Shown piece by piece: positions 14,451 through 23,900 of a stretch of DNA of 64,000 bases. The stretch spans positions 1 to 64,000 of the forward strand of contig JBCBSZ010000023.1 of the NCBI GenBank assembly GCA_039818945.1, given 5' to 3'. A program made the translations under genes and the position numbers. The stretch is from JBCBSZ01 sp039818945 (GTDB lineage Bacteria; Actinomycetota; Acidimicrobiia; Acidimicrobiales; Poriferisodalaceae). The notes under the pieces were generated by a model, which saw only the letters and a list, made by a program, of their open reading frames with translations, had not been told where the DNA came from and did no database searches. Within the stretch, counting starts at the first letter, position 1; each line of letters opens with the position of its first letter.

Positions 14451-17102
14451 TCAGCGGTCGGCCGCCGAGGAGTCCTTGCCGAGCACGGCCTGCGCCGCGG
14501 CCAGGCGGGCGACCGGCACGCGGGCCGGCGAGCACGACACGTAGTCCAACCCGATGTCGACGAAGAACTGGATCGAGGTCGGGTCACCGCCGTGCTCACC
14601 GCACACCCCGACCTCGAGGTCGGGCCGGGTCGCACGGCCCCGCTCGGCGGCCATCCGGACGAGCTCTCCGACGCCGCGGTGGTCGATCGTCTCGAACGGG
14701 TCGCGGGGCAGGAGGCCTTCCTCGAGATAGCGCGGCATGAGCCGGCCCTCGACGTCGTCGCGGCTGAACCCGAAGGTCATCTGGGTGAGGTCGTTGGTAC
14801 CGAAGGAGAAGAAGTCGGCCACCTGGGCGACGTCGTCGCCGCGGATGGCGGCGCGAGGCGTCTCGATCATCGTGCCGACCGGGATCTCCACACCGGCCGC
14901 CCGTGCGGTCTCCAGCTCCTCGTCGATCCAGCCCTTGACGAGCTGCAGCTCGTTCTTGGTGACGACCAGCGGGACCATCACGTGCGGACGAGGATCGCCG
15001 CCCTTGGCCTTGCGGGCGATCGCGGCCTCGGCCAACGAGCGGACCTGCATCCGGTAGAGGCCGGCCTTGATGATGCCGAGGCGCACACCCCGGGTGCCCA
15101 GCATCGGGTTGTCCTCACCCCAGTGGCGGGCGGCATCGAGCAGGCGATGGTCCTCCTCGCTCAGCTCGCCGCGGGCATCGGACGCCACCAGGTCGTCGAC
15201 GGCGGGGAGGAACTCGTGCAGCGGCGGATCGAGGAGACGGATCGTGACGGGGAGCCCGTCCATCGCCTCGAGCAGCTCCTCGAAGTCGGCCCGCTGGAGA
15301 TCGTGGAGGTGGTCGAGCGCCAGCTTCTCCTCCTCGGGCGTCTCGGCGAGGATCATGTCGCGCACGATCGGCACCCGGTCGCCGAGGAACTGGTGCTCGG
15401 TCCGGCACAGGCCGATGCCCTCGGCGCCGAGAGCCCGGGCGTTGACGGCGTCGTCCGGGGTGTCGGCGTTGGCCAGGATGCCGACCGCGCGCCCGCGGAC
15501 CTGATCGGCCCACGCGAGGACGCGGTCCATCTCCGGCGGCGGATCGGCCGACGTGAGCTCGACCTCGCCGAGCACGATGCTGCCGTCGGTCCCGTCGATC
15601 GACACCTTGTCGCCCGAGCGGACCTCGTGGCCGGCGATGGTGACGTGGTCCTCGAAGACGTCCATGGCGTCGCATCCCACGACGGCGGGCAGACCCCAGC
15701 CGCGGGCGACCACGGCGGCGTGGCTGACGAGCCCGCCCCGTGCGGTGAGGATGCCGGCGGAGGCCGCCATGCCGGCCACGTCCTCGGCGGACGTCTCACG
15801 GCGGACGAGGATGACCGACTCGCCGGCCTCGGCCCGCTCCTCGGCCTCGTCGGCGGTCAGGGCGACGGTCCCGACCGCGGCACCCGGCGACGCGCCCAGG
15901 CCCTTGGCGATCACCTCGGCGTCCTTGTTGGCGAAGCGAGGGTGCAACACCTGGTCGAGGTGATCGGGGCTGACCAGGCTGACCGCCTCGGCCGGCGTGA
16001 GATCGAGCACCGGGTCGTCGTGCAGCTCGCACGCGATCTTGAGCGCCGCGGCACCGGTGCGCTTGCCGGCCCGCACCTGCAGCATCCAGAGCTTGCCGTC
16101 CTCGACGGTGAACTCGACGTCGAGGAGATCGCGGAAGTGCCGGATCATCCGGTTCATCGCCGCTTCGAAGTCGTCCCAGGCGTCGGGGAAGCGCTCCTGC
16201 AGCGCGGACAGCGGTTCGGTCGGGCGGATGCCGGCGACGACGTCCTCGCCCTGGGCGCCGGTGAGGAAGTCGCCGTAGAAACCGGCCTCGCCGGTCGACG
16301 GGTCGCGGGAGAAGGCGACCCCGGTGCCCGAGCGGTTCCCACGGTTGCCGAAGACCATCACCTGCACGTTCACGGCGGTGCCGAGATCGTCGCTGATGTG
16401 CTCGCGGCGGCGGTAGGCGACGGCGCGGGGGGCGTCCCACGACTGGAAGACCGCCTGGACCGAGCGGCGAAGCTGCGACCTCGGGTCGTCGGGGACCGGC
16501 TCGCCGGCGTGGGCCTCGACGGCCGCCTCGAACGCCGTGATCACGCTGCGCAGCGCATCGGGGTCGAGGTCGACGTCGGAGGTCACACCGGCGCCTTCGC
16601 GGGCACCGTCGAGGATGGCCTCGAAGACCTCGCCGTCGACGCCGAGCACGACGTTGCCGAACATCTGCACGAAGCGACGGCGGGCGTCGAGGGCGAAGTG
16701 GAGGTCGCCGCTCGCAGCGGCCAGACCGTCGACCGCCTCGCTCGTGAGCCCGAGGTTGAGGACGGTGTCCATCATCCCCGGCATCGAGAACTTCGCTCCC
16801 GAGCGAACCGAGAGCAGCAGCGGATCGGCGGGGTCGCCGAGCCGGCGACCCATCTTCTCCTCGAGCTCGGCCAGCGCGGCATCGAGCTGCTCGTCGAGGC
16901 CGGCGGGCCAGCCGTGGTGGTGGTGCTCACGGCAGGCCTCGGTGGTGACCGTGAACCCCGTCGGCACCGGGAGCTGCAGCACCGAGATCATCTCGGCGAG
17001 GTTCGCCCCCTTGCCGCCGAGCAGGTCACGAAGGGACCTTGGCTGCACGGCGTGCTCGTGATCGAACGGATAGATCCATCGCACGTCGGTCGAGATGCTC
17101 AT
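14451..17102 (-). CDS. ppdK: pyruvate, phosphate dikinase
   Basis: An 883-residue enzyme of full family length. The nucleotide-binding domain starts LLGGKGANLAEM and includes LLSVRSGAKFSMPGMMDTVLNLG. The phosphohistidine domain has GGLVSHAAVVARGWG with catalytic His461. The PEP/pyruvate barrel ends with GVCGEHGGDP and FVDIGLDYVSCSPARVPVARLAAAQA. It interconverts pyruvate + ATP + Pi and PEP + AMP + PPi in central metabolism. Two residues before the His there is Val rather than the Thr targeted by the regulatory kinase PDRP, so that control would be absent. No neighbour shares its pathway. The 165 bases upstream carry no further gene. Confidence 0.95.
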   Translation of the reverse strand: MSISTDVRWIYPFDHEHAVQPRSLRDLLGGKGANLAEMISVLQLPVPTGFTVTTEACREHHHHGWPAGLDEQLDAALAELEEKMGRRLGDPADPLLLSVRSGAKFSMPGMMDTVLNLGLTSEAVDGLAAASGDLHFALDARRRFVQMFGNVVLGVDGEVFEAILDGAREGAGVTSDVDLDPDALRSVITAFEAAVEAHAGEPVPDDPRSQLRRSVQAVFQSWDAPRAVAYRRREHISDDLGTAVNVQVMVFGNRGNRSGTGVAFSRDPSTGEAGFYGDFLTGAQGEDVVAGIRPTEPLSALQERFPDAWDDFEAAMNRMIRHFRDLLDVEFTVEDGKLWMLQVRAGKRTGAAALKIACELHDDPVLDLTPAEAVSLVSPDHLDQVLHPRFANKDAEVIAKGLGASPGAAVGTVALTADEAEERAEAGESVILVRRETSAEDVAGMAASAGILTARGGLVSHAAVVARGWGLPAVVGCDAMDVFEDHVTIAGHEVRSGDKVSIDGTDGSIVLGEVELTSADPPPEMDRVLAWADQVRGRAVGILANADTPDDAVNARALGAEGIGLCRTEHQFLGDRVPIVRDMILAETPEEEKLALDHLHDLQRADFEELLEAMDGLPVTIRLLDPPLHEFLPAVDDLVASDARGELSEEDHRLLDAARHWGEDNPMLGTRGVRLGIIKAGLYRMQVRSLAEAAIARKAKGGDPRPHVMVPLVVTKNELQLVKGWIDEELETARAAGVEIPVGTMIETPRAAIRGDDVAQVADFFSFGTNDLTQMTFGFSRDDVEGRLMPRYLEEGLLPRDPFETIDHRGVGELVRMAAERGRATRPDLEVGVCGEHGGDPTSIQFFVDIGLDYVSCSPARVPVARLAAAQAVLGKDSSAADR

Positions 17103-17267
17103 CGGGCACAGTCCTCCAGCGTGGTCGCCGCGCGACCTTCTCACGCCGTGCCCGCAGCGTCTCCCTGCCGACGACGGGACGAATCGGGACCTTCGGCCCA
17201 CGTTCGACACGCTATGAGGTGGTGAAGTCGATGGCCGCTTCCTGCGGGCTCGATCGGGCCGCGACGC

Positions 17268-18320
17268 TCAGGCGTCGTAGTCGACCGTCACGGCGCTCGA
17301 GGTCGGCCGGGCCTGGCAGGTGAGGACGAACCCCTGCTCGATCTCCTCGTCGCGCAGGCCGTGCACCGTGCCGGGGTCGACGGTGCCGTCCACGAGATGG
17401 GCCCGGCAGGTCGCGCACACCCCGGCGGTGCACGAGAACGGGACCTCCGGCCGCTGCCGACGGACGGCGTCGAGGAGCGCTTCGCCGGTCCTGACCGGGA
17501 CGACCGTCGTGCGGCCGCCCAACGTCACCGTGGCCTCGGCGTCGACCCCGGCGTCGGGACGTCGGCTGGTGGCGACGGTGGTGCCGAACAGCTCGCGACG
17601 GATCCGCTCGCCCGGGACACCGTGGTCGGCGAGGACGTCGGTGACCTCGCCGATGAGCTCCTCGGGGCCGCAGAGCCAGTACCGATCGGCGTCGGCCGGG
17701 AGCAGACCGGCCGAGACGAGCTCGGCGAGACGGTCGCGGTCGGGCCGCCCGGAGAGCAGCTCGATCTCGGTCTGCTCCCGGGTGAGCGCGAACAGCAGGC
17801 GCAGGCGGTCGGGCCAGCGGTCCTTCAACGCCTGGAGCTCCTCGAGCAACATCGCCGAGGAGGCCGACCGGTTGATCGTGAGCAGCGTCACCATCGAACC
17901 GGGCTCGTCGGCGAGCACCGACGCCACGATCCCCGAGACCGGGGTGATGCCGCTCCCGGCGGCCACGGCGACGTGATGGCGGGGAGCATCGCTGTCATCG
18001 ACCACGAAGGAGCCGGCCGGTGGGAGGACGTCGAGGTGGTCGCCGGCCCGGAGCTCGCGGTTGATCCAGCCGGACACCCGACCGTCGGGCAGGTGGCGCA
18101 CACCGATGCGCAGCGGCCCGCCGCTCGGCGAGCAGATGGAGTAGCTCCGGCGCAGTTCGGCCTCACCGGTGCCGCGCCGCACGGTCAGGTGCTGGCCGGG
18201 CCGGAACGCGAACTCGGCCGCGAGGTCGTCGGGCACGTCGAGGGTGACGACGACGGAGTCGTCGGTCTCGGGGCGGATCTCCGACACGCGCAGCGAGCGG
18301 AAGGTGGCGGGACCGGCCAT
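17268..18320 (-). CDS. paaE: phenylacetyl-CoA 1,2-epoxidase reductase subunit PaaE
   Basis: A 350-residue flavodoxin-reductase-type protein. The FAD-binding part has RPGQHLTVRRG and LRRSYSICS, the NAD part AAGSGITPVSGIV and YWLCGPEELI. The C-terminal plant-type 2Fe-2S ferredoxin domain has PFSCTAGVCATCRAHLVDG and a later VLTCQARP, giving four Cys ligands. It passes electrons from NAD(P)H to the PaaA di-iron centre. It is the last gene of the operon; its ATG overlaps the paaD stop (TGATG). Confidence 0.93.
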   Translation of the reverse strand: MAGPATFRSLRVSEIRPETDDSVVVTLDVPDDLAAEFAFRPGQHLTVRRGTGEAELRRSYSICSPSGGPLRIGVRHLPDGRVSGWINRELRAGDHLDVLPPAGSFVVDDSDAPRHHVAVAAGSGITPVSGIVASVLADEPGSMVTLLTINRSASSAMLLEELQALKDRWPDRLRLLFALTREQTEIELLSGRPDRDRLAELVSAGLLPADADRYWLCGPEELIGEVTDVLADHGVPGERIRRELFGTTVATSRRPDAGVDAEATVTLGGRTTVVPVRTGEALLDAVRRQRPEVPFSCTAGVCATCRAHLVDGTVDPGTVHGLRDEEIEQGFVLTCQARPTSSAVTVDYDA

Positions 18321-18808
18321 CAGATCGGCTTGAACCGCTCGAAGGGCTCCCGGCACGCCTCGCACGAGTACATCGACTTGCACGCCGTGGCCCCGAAGTC
18401 GCTGTGCCGGCGGGTCCGGTGAGAGCCGCAGCGCGGACAGGCGACCGGGAGGTCGAGCACCGCTTCGAGATCGTCGGTGACGCCGGTCGGCGGAGGTGCG
18501 ATCCCGGCCGAGCGGAGCCGCTCGCGTCCGCGCTCGGTGATCCAGTCGGTGGACCACGGCGGCGTGAGCGTGAGGGTGACCTCGGCGTCGATGCCGTGCG
18601 CGGCGAGGGTCTCGACGATCTGACCGCAGATCATCTCGGTGGCCGGGCACGCGGTGTAGGTCGGTGTCACGACGACCTCGACGCCCTGGCCCCGCACGTT
18701 CACGGCCCGGATGACGCCGAGGTCGCCGAGCGTCACGTGGGGCAGCTCGGGGTCGGGCACCTCGGCGACGAGGCGCTCGGCGTCGGCGGCGAGCGTCGGG
18801 GTGCTCAC
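18320..18808 (-). CDS. paaD: phenylacetyl-CoA epoxidase maturation protein PaaD
   Basis: A 162-residue MIP18/DUF59 family protein. The N-terminal VPDPELPHVTLGDLGVIRAV and TPTYTACPATEMICGQI are typical of the PaaD/PaaJ family. The C-terminal CPRCGSHRTRRHSDFGATACKSMY then SCEACREPF forms a zinc-ribbon-like Cys cluster. PaaD is thought to help assemble the iron centres of the epoxidase and its reductase. GTG 18808 overlaps the end of paaC by 4 bases. Confidence 0.92.
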   Translation of the reverse strand: MSTPTLAADAERLVAEVPDPELPHVTLGDLGVIRAVNVRGQGVEVVVTPTYTACPATEMICGQIVETLAAHGIDAEVTLTLTPPWSTDWITERGRERLRSAGIAPPPTGVTDDLEAVLDLPVACPRCGSHRTRRHSDFGATACKSMYSCEACREPFERFKPI

Positions 18809-19569
18809 CACGTGGCTCCGGGGTGCTCGACCCGCACCGATCGCATCTCGCCGAGCAGGTACGACAGCGCCTCGCCGTGGTCGCCGTCGCGGCCGCCGCG
18901 GGCGGGGTACTCGACCTCGGGCCGGCTGAGCGTCGCCTCCCCGAACACGGCGTCGATGCGGCGGTCCCAGCCCGTCCGCAGCGCGGCGGGGTCGGCGGCG
19001 ACGCCGCTCGCGACGAGCGTGCGCTCGACCTCGTCGACCTCGAAGAGCTCGTCGGTGAAGCGCCACAGCTCGTCGAGGGCGGCCACCGTCCGCCGATGGC
19101 TCTCGTCGGTGCCGTCGCCGAGGCGAACCACCCACGTGGCCGAGTGGCGGAGGTGGTAGGCGGTCTCCTTCGCCGCCTTGGCCGCCAGGCCGGCCAGCGT
19201 CGGGTCGGCACTCGACCGCAGGGCGGACCACAGCTCGATCGCGTAGGCGTCGTGCAGCAGCTGGCGCACCATCGCCTGAGCGAAGTCGCCGTTGACCTGC
19301 TCGACCAGCAACACGTTGCGGAACTCGCGATCGCTGCGGGTGTAGGCGAGGTCGTCCTCGCCGCGCCCCTCGTCCTCGAGCTCGGCGGCGTAGGCGTAGA
19401 GCACCCGCGCCTGCCCGAGGAGATCGAGCGCGATGTTGGCGATGGCGACGTCCTCCTCGAGCTCCGGGGCGTGCGCCACCCACTCCGACAACCGGTGCGA
19501 CAGCACGAGCGCCCGGTCGGCCTGCCGCAGCACGTAGACCAGCAGCATCTCGTCCTCCGCGCGGCGCAT
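18805..19569 (-). CDS. paaC: phenylacetyl-CoA 1,2-epoxidase structural subunit PaaC
   Basis: A 254-residue ferritin-like protein. LVLSHRLSEWVAHAPELEEDVAIANIALDLLGQARVLY and AKETAYHLRHSATWVVRLGDGT are hallmark blocks. PaaC pairs with PaaA in the core of the epoxidase and is catalytically silent. The ATG at 19569 overlaps the paaB stop (TGATG). The C-terminus ends directly in the paaD start region. Confidence 0.93.
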   Translation of the reverse strand: MRRAEDEMLLVYVLRQADRALVLSHRLSEWVAHAPELEEDVAIANIALDLLGQARVLYAYAAELEDEGRGEDDLAYTRSDREFRNVLLVEQVNGDFAQAMVRQLLHDAYAIELWSALRSSADPTLAGLAAKAAKETAYHLRHSATWVVRLGDGTDESHRRTVAALDELWRFTDELFEVDEVERTLVASGVAADPAALRTGWDRRIDAVFGEATLSRPEVEYPARGGRDGDHGEALSYLLGEMRSVRVEHPGATW

Positions 19570-19853
19570 CACATGTGCGCCACTTCGGGGGGCAGCTGGT
19601 AGTAGCTCGCGTGGCGGTACGGCTTGTCGGCGGTGGGCTCGAACATCGAGTCGGCGTCGTCGGGGCTCGACGTGACGATCGAGCCCGAGGGCACGACCCA
19701 GATGCTCACGCCCTCGGCCCGCCGGGTGTAGAGGTCGCGGGCGGCCTGGAGCGCCAGTTCGGGATCGGCGGCGTGCACGCTGCCGGCGTGGGTGTGGGCG
19801 AGGCCGCGGCGCGACCGGACGAAGACCTCCCACAGCGGCGCAGGGGTGCTCAC
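19569..19853 (-). CDS. paaB: phenylacetyl-CoA 1,2-epoxidase subunit PaaB
   Basis: A 94-residue subunit that bridges PaaAC dimers. It begins PAPLWEVFVRSRRGLAHTHAGSVHA and contains ALQAARDLYTRRAEGVSIWVVPS, both diagnostic, followed by the usual end DKPYRHASYYQLPPEV. The start is the GTG at 19853, inside the paaA stop (GTGA). Confidence 0.93.
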   Translation of the reverse strand: MSTPAPLWEVFVRSRRGLAHTHAGSVHAADPELALQAARDLYTRRAEGVSIWVVPSGSIVTSSPDDADSMFEPTADKPYRHASYYQLPPEVAHM

Positions 19854-20788
19854 GCCGCGGCCTCGTCGGCGCGGGCGGCGACCTTCGCGGCGTGGGCCTC
19901 GGCGGCCTCGCGCACCCAGGCGCCATCGTCGTGGGCCGCGACCCGGGTCGCCAGGCGCTCGCGGTTGCAGGGCCCGCCGCCGGAGATGACCCGCTTGAAC
20001 TCGTCCCAGTCGGGCTCGCCGAAGTCGTAGCGGCCGGTCTCGTCGTTCCAGCGCAGCTCGGGATCGGGGACCTCGAGACCGAGGAGATCGGCCTGGGGAA
20101 CGGTCTGATCGACGAAGCGTTGCCGCAGCTCGTCGTTGGTGAACCGCTTGATCCCCCACGCCATCGAACGCTCGGTGTGCGGGGAGTCGACGTCGGGGGG
20201 ACCGAACATCATGACCGCCGGCCACCACCACCGGTTCAGCGCGTCCTGGGCCATGGCCCGCTGGGACTCGGTGCCCTGGCTGAGCTCGAGCATCAGCTCG
20301 AAGCCCTGCCGCTGGTGGAAGCTCTCCTCCTTGCAGATCCGGACCATCGCCCGGGCGTAGGGACCGTAGGAGCAGCGGCACAACGGGACCTGGTTCATGA
20401 TCGCCGCCCCGTCGACGAGCCACCCGATCGCTCCGACGTCGGCCCACGTGAGGGTCGGGTAGTTGAAGATCGAGGAGTAGCGCTGCCGACCGGCGTGCAG
20501 CAGGTCGAGCAGCTCAGCCCGATCGACGCCCAGCGTCTCGGCCGCGCCGTAGAGGTAGAGGCCGTGGCCGGCCTCGTCCTGGACCTTGGCCAACAGGACC
20601 GCCTTGCGCCGCAGGCTCGGAGCCCGGGTGATCCAGTTGCCCTCCGGTTGCATCCCAATGATCTCGGAGTGGGCGTGCTGCGCGATCTGGCGGATCAGCG
20701 TGCGGCGGTACTCGTCGGGCATCGGGTCGGTGGGCTCGATGCGCTCATCGGCCTCGATCAGCGCGTCGAAGCGATCGTCGGGTGCCAT
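19850..20788 (-). CDS. paaA: phenylacetyl-CoA 1,2-epoxidase catalytic subunit PaaA
   Basis: A 312-residue di-iron protein. Ligand motifs are EIIGMQPEGNW, KVQDEAGHGLYLY (ExxH) and CKEESFHQRQGFEL (ExxH). It forms the ring-1,2-epoxide of phenylacetyl-CoA, the first committed oxygenation in the aerobic hybrid pathway, using O2 and electrons from PaaE. It is the first gene of paaABCDE, all joined by 1-4 base overlaps. The ATG at 20788 (MAPDDRFD) is preferred over an ATG six codons upstream because a -10 TATCAT ends 6 bases before it and would leave the earlier start outside the transcript. Ring isomerase (paaG), hydrolase (paaZ) and ligase (paaK) genes are not in the window. Confidence 0.95.
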   Translation of the reverse strand: MAPDDRFDALIEADERIEPTDPMPDEYRRTLIRQIAQHAHSEIIGMQPEGNWITRAPSLRRKAVLLAKVQDEAGHGLYLYGAAETLGVDRAELLDLLHAGRQRYSSIFNYPTLTWADVGAIGWLVDGAAIMNQVPLCRCSYGPYARAMVRICKEESFHQRQGFELMLELSQGTESQRAMAQDALNRWWWPAVMMFGPPDVDSPHTERSMAWGIKRFTNDELRQRFVDQTVPQADLLGLEVPDPELRWNDETGRYDFGEPDWDEFKRVISGGGPCNRERLATRVAAHDDGAWVREAAEAHAAKVAARADEAAA

Positions 20789-20794
20789 GGATCG

Positions 20795-20823
20795 ATGATA
20801 TGACACAGTTCACAGCCCGGCAA
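20795..20823 (-). promoter_or_regulatory. paa operon promoter, leaderless
   Basis: On the minus strand TTGCCG (20823-20818), a 17-base spacer and TATCAT (20800-20795) form a sigma-70-like promoter. The TATCAT is 6 bases before the paaA ATG, predicting a transcript that begins with the start codon. Confidence 0.6.
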
Positions 20824-20839
20824 CCTGATCTCTGTATCA
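20801..20839. promoter_or_regulatory. inverted repeat over the paa promoter, possible PaaX operator
   Basis: TGACACAG (20801-20808) and CTGTATCA (20832-20839) are inverted repeats with one mismatch that bracket the -35 element. The position suits a repressor site; that PaaX binds it is a guess. Confidence 0.35.
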
Positions 20840-20951
20840 CGTTGGACGGCGACCACCACCCCACCAGGTCGAACACGGATTGACGCCGCGGGGTCGACCA
20901 TTCACCCTCTGTGGGACGGACCGTGCCGGCGGTTCGGGTGGAGGGGCAGAC

Positions 20952-23900
20952 GTGAACGAGGTCGACGACGGCGCGGCGGCGACGGACCGACGAGGTCGAT
21001 CCGAGCTGCGACTGGCCCTCGCGCTGCGGGGCGGCGTCAGCCTGGCGGTGTGGATCGGCGGCGCCTGCGCCGAGATCGACCGGCTCCGCCGGGGCCCCGA
21101 CGAGGAGGCGGGCGGCCTCTGGTCGTCGACCCTGGGGCTGAGCGGGCACGACCGGGTCGTCGTCGACGTGATGGCCGGCGCCAGCGCCGGCGGCCTCAAC
21201 GGCGTGCTCTACTCCGCGAGCCAGATCTACGACTTCGACTTCTCCCGGATCCGGGACATCTGGGTCGAGGTGGCCTCGGCCGCCGATCTGCGCCGCACCG
21301 CACCTCCGTGGCCGTCGCTCTTCGACGGCGACGGCTACTTCCTCGAGCAGGTCCGCACCCGACTGCGGGGCCTGATCGAGACGGCCCCGGCGCCCTCCGA
21401 CCGGCACCGCCTCGCCGTCGATCTGCGGCTGTCCGCCACGACGGTGGAGCCGCTCCTGCGCCCGATGCCGAGCCCGTCCGACGAGCAGCTCGTGGAACGG
21501 CGGCACGCCTCAGGGTTCCACTTCCGCCAGCACGCCGAGGCCTGGATGGGCACCGACTACCCGGCCCGGCCCGACAGCGTCGGGCGAGGCCGCGAGCCGT
21601 TCGAGGACGCGATCGGCCGGCTCGCGCTCGCGGCCCGGGCGACCTCGTCGTTCCCCGGCGCCTTCGAGGCCGCGGCGGTCCACGCCGGCCGCCCGCGCAC
21701 CTTCGCCGACCCGACGCCGACCCACGCGTCGACCGGCGCGCTCGACTCCTCCGGCACGTTCCTCGACCGCCAGCACCGCCTGCGCTCCGCGCCGGGCGCC
21801 GACGTGATCCCGGTGGCGGACGGCGGCATCCTCGACAACATCCCGATCGCACGCGCCCTCGAGGCCGTGGCCGAGGCACCCGCCGACGGCCCGACCCGGC
21901 GGGCGCTCGTCTACCTCCATCCCGGCGCCCCGACCCCGACCACCGCCCGGACCGACGCCACCGAGGAGCAGCGGCGGTCGACGCTCGCCGTCGCCCGCGG
22001 CTTCGTCCAGGCTCGGGTCGGGAGCGAGACGATCGCCCGCGACATCGAGGCGATCGAGGAGCACAACCGAGCCGCCCGCGAGTCACTGCTCCTGCGCCGC
22101 AGCGGGATCGGCGCCGTGAAGCACCCCGAGGGCCTCGTCCAGTCCGCCCGCTCGCTGCGCTCTCGCGACAACTACGTGGCCGCCCGCACCCGGCGCGATG
22201 CCGACCTGATCGCGGCGCTGCTGTCGGATCCGGTCGGCCTCCTGGGCCGCGATCGGTTTCCCCTCACCGTCGGCGCCGTGCCGATCGCCGACGAGGTCTG
22301 GCGATCCCCGCTCGGGACGTGGACCAGCACCGAGCGCGAGCAACTGGTCGTCGACCTCGCCGAGCACGTCGGCACCGAGCTGCTCCCGCCCGTCCGGGGC
22401 TTCATCTCGCCCCGATGGTTCCTGGAGCATGGCGTCCAGCCCATCCGCAGGGTGAACCTCCTCCTGCTCGAGTGGGCCCTCCTCCTGGAGGGGGCGGGGG
22501 TCGAGGGTGCCGGAGAGCGCAAGGCACGGCTCTACCGGGCTCTGACGTTCCAGCGGCACGTGCTCGAGGAGGCCCGGCGGCTGGCCTGGGTGGCCGCCTT
22601 CGCCGCCATCGAGGGCCGGATCGTCGACCTCCGCGAGGCCTACCTCGCCAACCCGCACACCCCGGGACGGGTCGCCGCCGTCGCCGAGGTCATCGACCGG
22701 CGGGCCGCAGCGGAGCGGGCCGTGATCGTCCGCATCGCGACCGAGCACATCGACCGGGTCTGCTCGGTCGACGAGGAGCTGGCCGGACGACTCGAGCGGG
22801 CGCTCTGCGACGGCCACGACGACGCCGGGGACCCTCGTGCCGAGGCGCGCCAGGCGGTGCTCGCCTCGATCGACGAGCTCGCCACCATCGTCCTCGCCGA
22901 CGTCGACGCGGCCGTCGGACCGTGCTCCGAGGTCGACGCCAGGCTCGCCGAGCTCGTCGGCACCACCCTCGACCGCGTTCCCGAGCGGTTCGCGACATCC
23001 GAAGCCGGTCCCGTCGATGCGCCGCGGCGGGACCTGCGCGCCGTGCTGCTCGACAGCGTGCTCGTCCCGACCACGATCGAGTTGGCGGCCAGCGTGGCCG
23101 GGACGGGCGACGACGGAGCGACCCCCGGACCGGGCGGGCTCATCGCGGCGGCGACCGGCGACGTTCACGAGGCTGCCGGGCCGTGGCTCCTGCACCGTGC
23201 GCTCATGGGCCCGAGCCGCAGCGCGCCGCCGTGGCTGACCTCCGAGCGGCGCGAGGAGGCGGTCGTCGATCTCCTCGTGTCGCTGGAGATCGCTGGCTTC
23301 GCCGAGCTCGCCACCTCGCGGGGGTCGAAGCGGCCCGTCGAGTTCGTGCGCCTCTCCGCCGCCAACCGGACGCCGGTCGCACCGGCCTTCACCGCGTTGA
23401 ACGATGCCGCTCGGGAGGTGGGCGCGGCCTGGGACCCGGACGCCAAGGACGACGAGCCGCGCGGCATCCACGTCGACCTCAAGCTGGCCGGCAACGAGCT
23501 CGCGAACTTCTCGGCCTTCCTCGTCGACGACTGGCGACGCAACGACTGGATGTGGGGTCGTCTCGACGCGGTGCCGACGCTCGTCGACCTGCTCGTGCGG
23601 CCGGAGCGCCTCAGCGCCGACTTCGACGACCCGGCCGAGCTGTTCCGGGCGATCGAGAGGGCGATCAGCGGTTCGCACCTCCCGTGGCTGGCCGATCAGG
23701 TGCTCGACGAGCGACGGCGCACGGCGATCCTCGACGAGTGCCGAGCGCTCTGCGTCGAGGACACCAGCGCGGCGACCGCCTCGGTGGCGGCGATCCGCGA
23801 CGCCCTGATCGCGGCGCGCCAGTGGGAGATCCTCGCCGACGAGCTCGATGAGAACGACCAGCTCGACGAGAACGATCGGGCGGCGGTGCTGCGCGCGGTC

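Noticed and set aside
14151..17225. A 1024-codon open frame on the plus strand opposite ppdK
   Set aside because: It mirrors the codon structure of ppdK in GC-rich DNA and shows no domain; ppdK has all catalytic motifs.
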